Notes under the pieces: generated by a model | What the model saw: the letters and a program-made list of their open reading frames with translations, nothing else | What the model was told of the DNA's origin: nothing | Database searches by the model: none | Translations under genes and position numbers: made by a program | Shown here: one piece after another, positions 60,587 through 64,000 of the stretch | Position numbering within the stretch: the first letter of the stretch is position 1 | Layout of the letters: the number at the start of each line of letters is the position of its first letter | Assembly (NCBI RefSeq): GCF_002813295.1 | Contig: NZ_PHUE01000001.1 | Location: forward strand, 372,001 to 436,000 | Origin: Flavobacterium sp. 5 | GTDB taxonomy: Bacteria > Bacteroidota > Bacteroidia > Flavobacteriales > Flavobacteriaceae | DNA: 64,000 nucleotides | Direction: 5' to 3'

Positions 60587-63259
60587 ATGACAACTTCAAA
60601 TACCTATACTTTTTATATTCCGCTGGAAAATGTGGAAAGCGAACATTGTGCTCTAATCGTTGATAATGGAATAAGTAAAGTAAAAAACATTACCTCTCAT
60701 ACAGTTGAACTCAACAATAATAGAGCGGTAATTACCGCTACCAATCCCGAAGCCTTACCCCAAGCAATACATACTATTCGAGATTTGGGTTATGGAGTAA
60801 CAACGATAAAAAAAACCTTTCCAGTTCTTGGAATGACTTGTGCTTCCTGTGCGATTGGGGTAGAAACAGCTATTCAAATACAAGCTGGGATTGTTACATC
60901 ATCGGTTAATTTTGCCACAGCAACTGTGTTGGTAGAATATTTACCGAACATGATTTCTATACCCGAAATAAAGAATATAGTACAACAAGCGGGTTATGAT
61001 TTATTTATTGATGATGATGAAAAACAAACCGAAACACTAGAAGAAATTCATCAAAAAATGTTTAGTCAATTGAAACTAAAAACCCTTTGGGCGGGATTAC
61101 TCACAACACCAGTAGTTATCATCGGAATGTTCTTTATGAATATCCCCTACGCTAACTACATCATGTGGATTTTATCGACTCCAGTGGTGGTTTGGTTGGG
61201 GCAGAATTTCTATATTAATGCATGGAAACAAGCCAAACACCGTTCTGCCAATATGGATACATTGGTTGCTTTGGGTACAGGAGTAGCATATATTTTTAGT
61301 GTGTTTAATACAGTATTCCCTCATTTTTGGCATGACAGAGGCTTACATGCTCATGTCTATTTTGAAGCCGCAGCAGTAATTATCACTTTTATCTTGCTGG
61401 GAAAATTATTAGAAGAAAAAGCCAAAGGCAGTACCTCATCGGCTATCAAAAAACTAATGGGATTACAACCCAAAACAGTAACAATTATCAATGATAAAAA
61501 CCAACAGATCGCAATACCTATTGATCAGGTACGACATGGAGATAGTATCGTTGTAAAGCCTGGAGAGCAAATTGCAGTTGATGGTGTTGTGACCAAAGGA
61601 AATTCCTATGTCAATGAAAGCATGCTGAGTGGCGAACCCATTTCACTCTTGAAAAAAGAAAATGATAAAGTCTATGCCGGAACCATCAACCAAAAAGGAA
61701 GCTTTGTATTCCGTGCCGAAAAAGTAGGCTCCGAAACCATGCTTGCCAATATCATCAAGATGGTTCAGGAAGCACAAGGCAGTAAAGCACCCGTTCAAAA
61801 ACTGGTTGATAAAATTGCAGGAATCTTTGTCCCTATTGTAATCATAATTGCCCTTATCGCTTTTGCATCATGGTTTATATTAGGAGGTGAAAATGGGTTT
61901 TCGCAAGGGCTAATAGCGTTGGCAACGGTATTAATTATTGCCTGTCCTTGTGCTTTAGGTCTTGCAACTCCAACCGCAATTATGGTAGGAATTGGCAAAG
62001 GAGCCGAAAACGGAATATTAATTAAAGATGCTATTAGTCTGGAATTGGCTCAAAAAATAAATGCAATTGTTCTGGACAAAACGGGTACCATTACCGAAGG
62101 CAAACCGGTTGTAACCGATTCATATTGGAATGATGAAACCCCTTTTCTTAAACAAATCTTAACCAGTATCGAACAACAATCCGAACACCCTTTGGCGGAA
62201 GCCGTAATCAATCATTTTGAAGCTATAACTGGAATTCCTTTGGATCATTTCGAGAGTATAACTGGCAAAGGTGTTACAGCATCTGTAGAGGGAAAAAACT
62301 ATTGGGTAGGAAACAAAAAACTAATATTAGAAAAAAACATTGCACTTTCTGAGACGCTTCTTGAAAAAAGTAATCAATGGAGTGCCGAGTCAAAAACGGT
62401 TATCTATTTTTCAGATGAAAGTCATGCAATAGCCGCAATAGCCATCGAAGATAAAATTAAAGAAACATCAATCGGTGCCATCAAACAATTGCAGGAAGCC
62501 AATATAGCCGTCTATATGCTTACCGGCGATAACGAAGCAACAGCAGCTTCAATCTGCAAAAAAACAGGTATTACCAATTATAAATCCGAAGTGCTGCCCG
62601 AACAAAAAGCCGCCTTTGTAAAACAATTACAATCCGAAGGTAAAATTGTAGCGATGGTTGGCGACGGAATAAATGATAGTACCGCGCTGGCTCAAGCCGA
62701 TGTTAGCATTGCCATGGGAAAAGGAAGTGACATTGCAATGGATGTCGCCAAAATGACCATCATTTCGTCCGATCTTAGTAAAATTCCCGAAGCCATCAAA
62801 CTCTCCCAACTCACCGTAGCAACCATCAAACAAAACCTGTTTTGGGCATTGTTTTATAACGTAATTGGTATCCCAATAGCAGCCGGAATTTTGTATCCCA
62901 TCAATGGATTTCTTTTAAACCCAATGCTTGCCGGTGCAGCCATGGCGCTTAGTAGCGTATGCGTGGTAAGTAATAGCCTTAGACTAAAACTAAAAAATAT
63001 AAACCTTAAAAAACACCTTATGGAAACCAATTCAATAAAAGAAAATGAAATACTTTATACCTTCAAAACCAATATCAACTGTAGCGGATGCATCGCCAAA
63101 GTCTCCCCTACACTAGACACTGCAAAGGGAATTCAAACCTGGAATGTCGATACGACCAATACTAACAAAGTCCTTTCGGTGGTGTCCAAAGGCATTTCAA
63201 AAGCAGAAATCATAGCCTCAGTTCAAAAAGCGGGATTCGAAATCGAAACTTTAGAATAA
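60587..63259 (+). CDS. copA: P1B-type copper-translocating ATPase
   Basis: 890 residues. N-terminal 70 residues are a degenerate HMA domain without CxxC; second HMA GMTCASC with Cys85 and Cys88; eight-span P-type core with CPC (Cys453-Pro-Cys455), phosphorylated Asp497 in DKTGT, HP signature at His534 and GDGINDS. An extra C-terminal HMA-like domain (residues about 815-890) has INCSGC with Cys832 and Cys835, an unusual addition. Exports Cu(I) from the cytoplasm. Single gene, followed by a secreted protein gene. Confidence 0.94.
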   Translation: MTTSNTYTFYIPLENVESEHCALIVDNGISKVKNITSHTVELNNNRAVITATNPEALPQAIHTIRDLGYGVTTIKKTFPVLGMTCASCAIGVETAIQIQAGIVTSSVNFATATVLVEYLPNMISIPEIKNIVQQAGYDLFIDDDEKQTETLEEIHQKMFSQLKLKTLWAGLLTTPVVIIGMFFMNIPYANYIMWILSTPVVVWLGQNFYINAWKQAKHRSANMDTLVALGTGVAYIFSVFNTVFPHFWHDRGLHAHVYFEAAAVIITFILLGKLLEEKAKGSTSSAIKKLMGLQPKTVTIINDKNQQIAIPIDQVRHGDSIVVKPGEQIAVDGVVTKGNSYVNESMLSGEPISLLKKENDKVYAGTINQKGSFVFRAEKVGSETMLANIIKMVQEAQGSKAPVQKLVDKIAGIFVPIVIIIALIAFASWFILGGENGFSQGLIALATVLIIACPCALGLATPTAIMVGIGKGAENGILIKDAISLELAQKINAIVLDKTGTITEGKPVVTDSYWNDETPFLKQILTSIEQQSEHPLAEAVINHFEAITGIPLDHFESITGKGVTASVEGKNYWVGNKKLILEKNIALSETLLEKSNQWSAESKTVIYFSDESHAIAAIAIEDKIKETSIGAIKQLQEANIAVYMLTGDNEATAASICKKTGITNYKSEVLPEQKAAFVKQLQSEGKIVAMVGDGINDSTALAQADVSIAMGKGSDIAMDVAKMTIISSDLSKIPEAIKLSQLTVATIKQNLFWALFYNVIGIPIAAGILYPINGFLLNPMLAGAAMALSSVCVVSNSLRLKLKNINLKKHLMETNSIKENEILYTFKTNINCSGCIAKVSPTLDTAKGIQTWNVDTTNTNKVLSVVSKGISKAEIIASVQKAGFEIETLE

Positions 63260-63319
63260 AGTACATTATTTTTTTATACCTTTAGTTTACAGTAAATTGT
63301 AAACCAAAATTTAACAAAT

Positions 63320-63751
63320 ATGAAAAAGAAACTTATTATCACAGCACTACTCTTTGGCACATTCACATTTGCAAATGCACAAAGCATGGGAGACATTACA
63401 AAAGCGACCAGCTCTGCAACCAAAACAGCCACAGCAGCTACAGCAAGTACATTTGATGTTACCAGTATAGCCAATCAGGTTATGGGTGTTTTATCTCCCA
63501 AATTAAAATTGACCGATGCCCAAAAACCGGCTGTCAATTCATTAGTAAATGAAATACTAAAGAAAAAGAAAAGCGTTTTGCCTACCAAAAAAACAGATCC
63601 TGCTGGTTATGCTTCAAAAATGACTGCCACAAGAGAATCATTTACGACCAAAATAAAAAAATTAATAACTCCAGCACAATTTACAGCCCTTACCCCTTTA
63701 TTACCAAAATCGGCTCAGTCCCTTACACCACTAGCACAAATGTTGTTTTAA
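63320..63751 (+). CDS. small secreted helical protein
   Basis: 143 residues with cleavable signal KKKLIITALLFGTFTFANAQ. Ala/Thr-rich linker, then a helical domain (VMGVLSPKLKLTDAQKPAVNSLVNEILKKKK, later LITPAQFTALTPLLPK). Resembles small periplasmic helical proteins with LTxxQ motifs such as the Spy/CpxP type; by eye only. Sixty bases after the ATPase gene, so possibly co-transcribed. Confidence 0.7.
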   Translation: MKKKLIITALLFGTFTFANAQSMGDITKATSSATKTATAATASTFDVTSIANQVMGVLSPKLKLTDAQKPAVNSLVNEILKKKKSVLPTKKTDPAGYASKMTATRESFTTKIKKLITPAQFTALTPLLPKSAQSLTPLAQMLF

Positions 63752-63774
63752 TAGCGATACTTATTAATAATACG

Positions 63775-63806
63775 AAAACCGATTAAAGCAATTTAATCGG
63801 TTTTTT
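63775..63806 (+). terminator. rho-independent terminator
   Basis: AAAACCGATTAAA, loop GCAA, TTTAATCGGTTTT then TT: a 13-bp perfect stem with T tract, 24 bases after the secreted-protein stop. Confidence 0.88.
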
Positions 63807-63869
63807 GCTATCTATTCATTACATCAGTAAGATAAAGATCAGGAGCTATTTCCTGCTATTCGTTTCAAT

Positions 63870-63896
63870 CTTGTGGGCTGAACCCCAGCCCACAAG
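63870..63896. repeat. perfect 11-bp hairpin
   Basis: CTTGTGGGCTG, loop AACCC, CAGCCCACAAG. Part of a stretch (63,830-64,000) without a gene; such GC-rich hairpins occur as dispersed intergenic elements. No function assigned. Confidence 0.5.
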
Positions 63897-64000
63897 GATT
63901 TCCACTACTATCAGGGCTAGGGCATCAGGTTTCATAAAAACTTTTTTAAGAATAAGACACAGAGGCAAACTATACAAATCGAATAGTACACTATACAATT

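Noticed and set aside
1..64000. Integron integrase
   Set aside because: No ORF with tyrosine recombinase motifs in either strand; the only recombinases are IS110, IS982 and IS1182 transposases.

Overview
The window looks like a Flavobacteriaceae chromosome, most likely Flavobacterium or a close relative. It is very AT-rich. Promoter-like TAnnTTTG boxes stand before several genes, one large protein carries a type IX secretion (T9SS) C-terminal sorting domain, and lipoproteins and small membrane proteins abound. I could run no database search, so genus and species are inference.

Positions 1 to about 55,970 form one very large integron-type gene-cassette array. About 64 complete, damaged or truncated attC sites (most 115-135 bp) separate cassettes that usually carry one gene each, mostly about 0.5-1.4 kb. 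From 1 to 41,747 all attC sites and nearly all genes point to the right, so any integrase should lie left of the window; no tyrosine recombinase is encoded here. The attC sites fall into a few stem families: A (...GTTACAAGAGATTTGGG...), B (...GTTTGTCGTGATTGGGG...), C, D and E. They share the outer AACAGCCG...CGTT boxes. The first and last 7-15 bases of almost every cassette are complementary to each other. Cargo includes toxin-antitoxin modules (three HigBA-like, one PIN type, two MNT/HEPN), two copies of a GNAT-like plus small basic protein pair, a TIR plus membrane protein pair, a TIR/deoxyribosyltransferase-like protein, Fic and HNH proteins, many lipoproteins and small membrane proteins, and many unknowns. 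Several cassettes carry no gene. Four kinds recur as identical or nearly identical copies (a 523-bp structured one three times, a 516-bp one three times, a 498-bp one three times, and gene cassettes for a DUF4272 lipoprotein and a Fic protein twice each).

From 41,748 to about 52,170 the array is inverted and scarred by insertion sequences: an IS110-family element inside an attC, an IS982-family element inside a cassette gene, a 109-bp IS-derived element in an attC at 53.2 kb, and an IS1182-family element at 54.1-55.96 kb. The inverted part also holds an unusually large cassette (about 3.4 kb) for a 1080-residue T9SS-exported protein. The IS110-family element has an upstream non-coding segment that folds like a bridge RNA, and its predicted target loop spells both halves of the attC site.

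Right of about 56 kb the ordinary chromosome resumes: a LytTR-domain membrane regulator, an amidohydrolase, a methyltransferase, a pirin, a copper-type P-type ATPase and a small secreted protein with a clear terminator. These genes are unrelated to cassettes and mark the distal end of the array.
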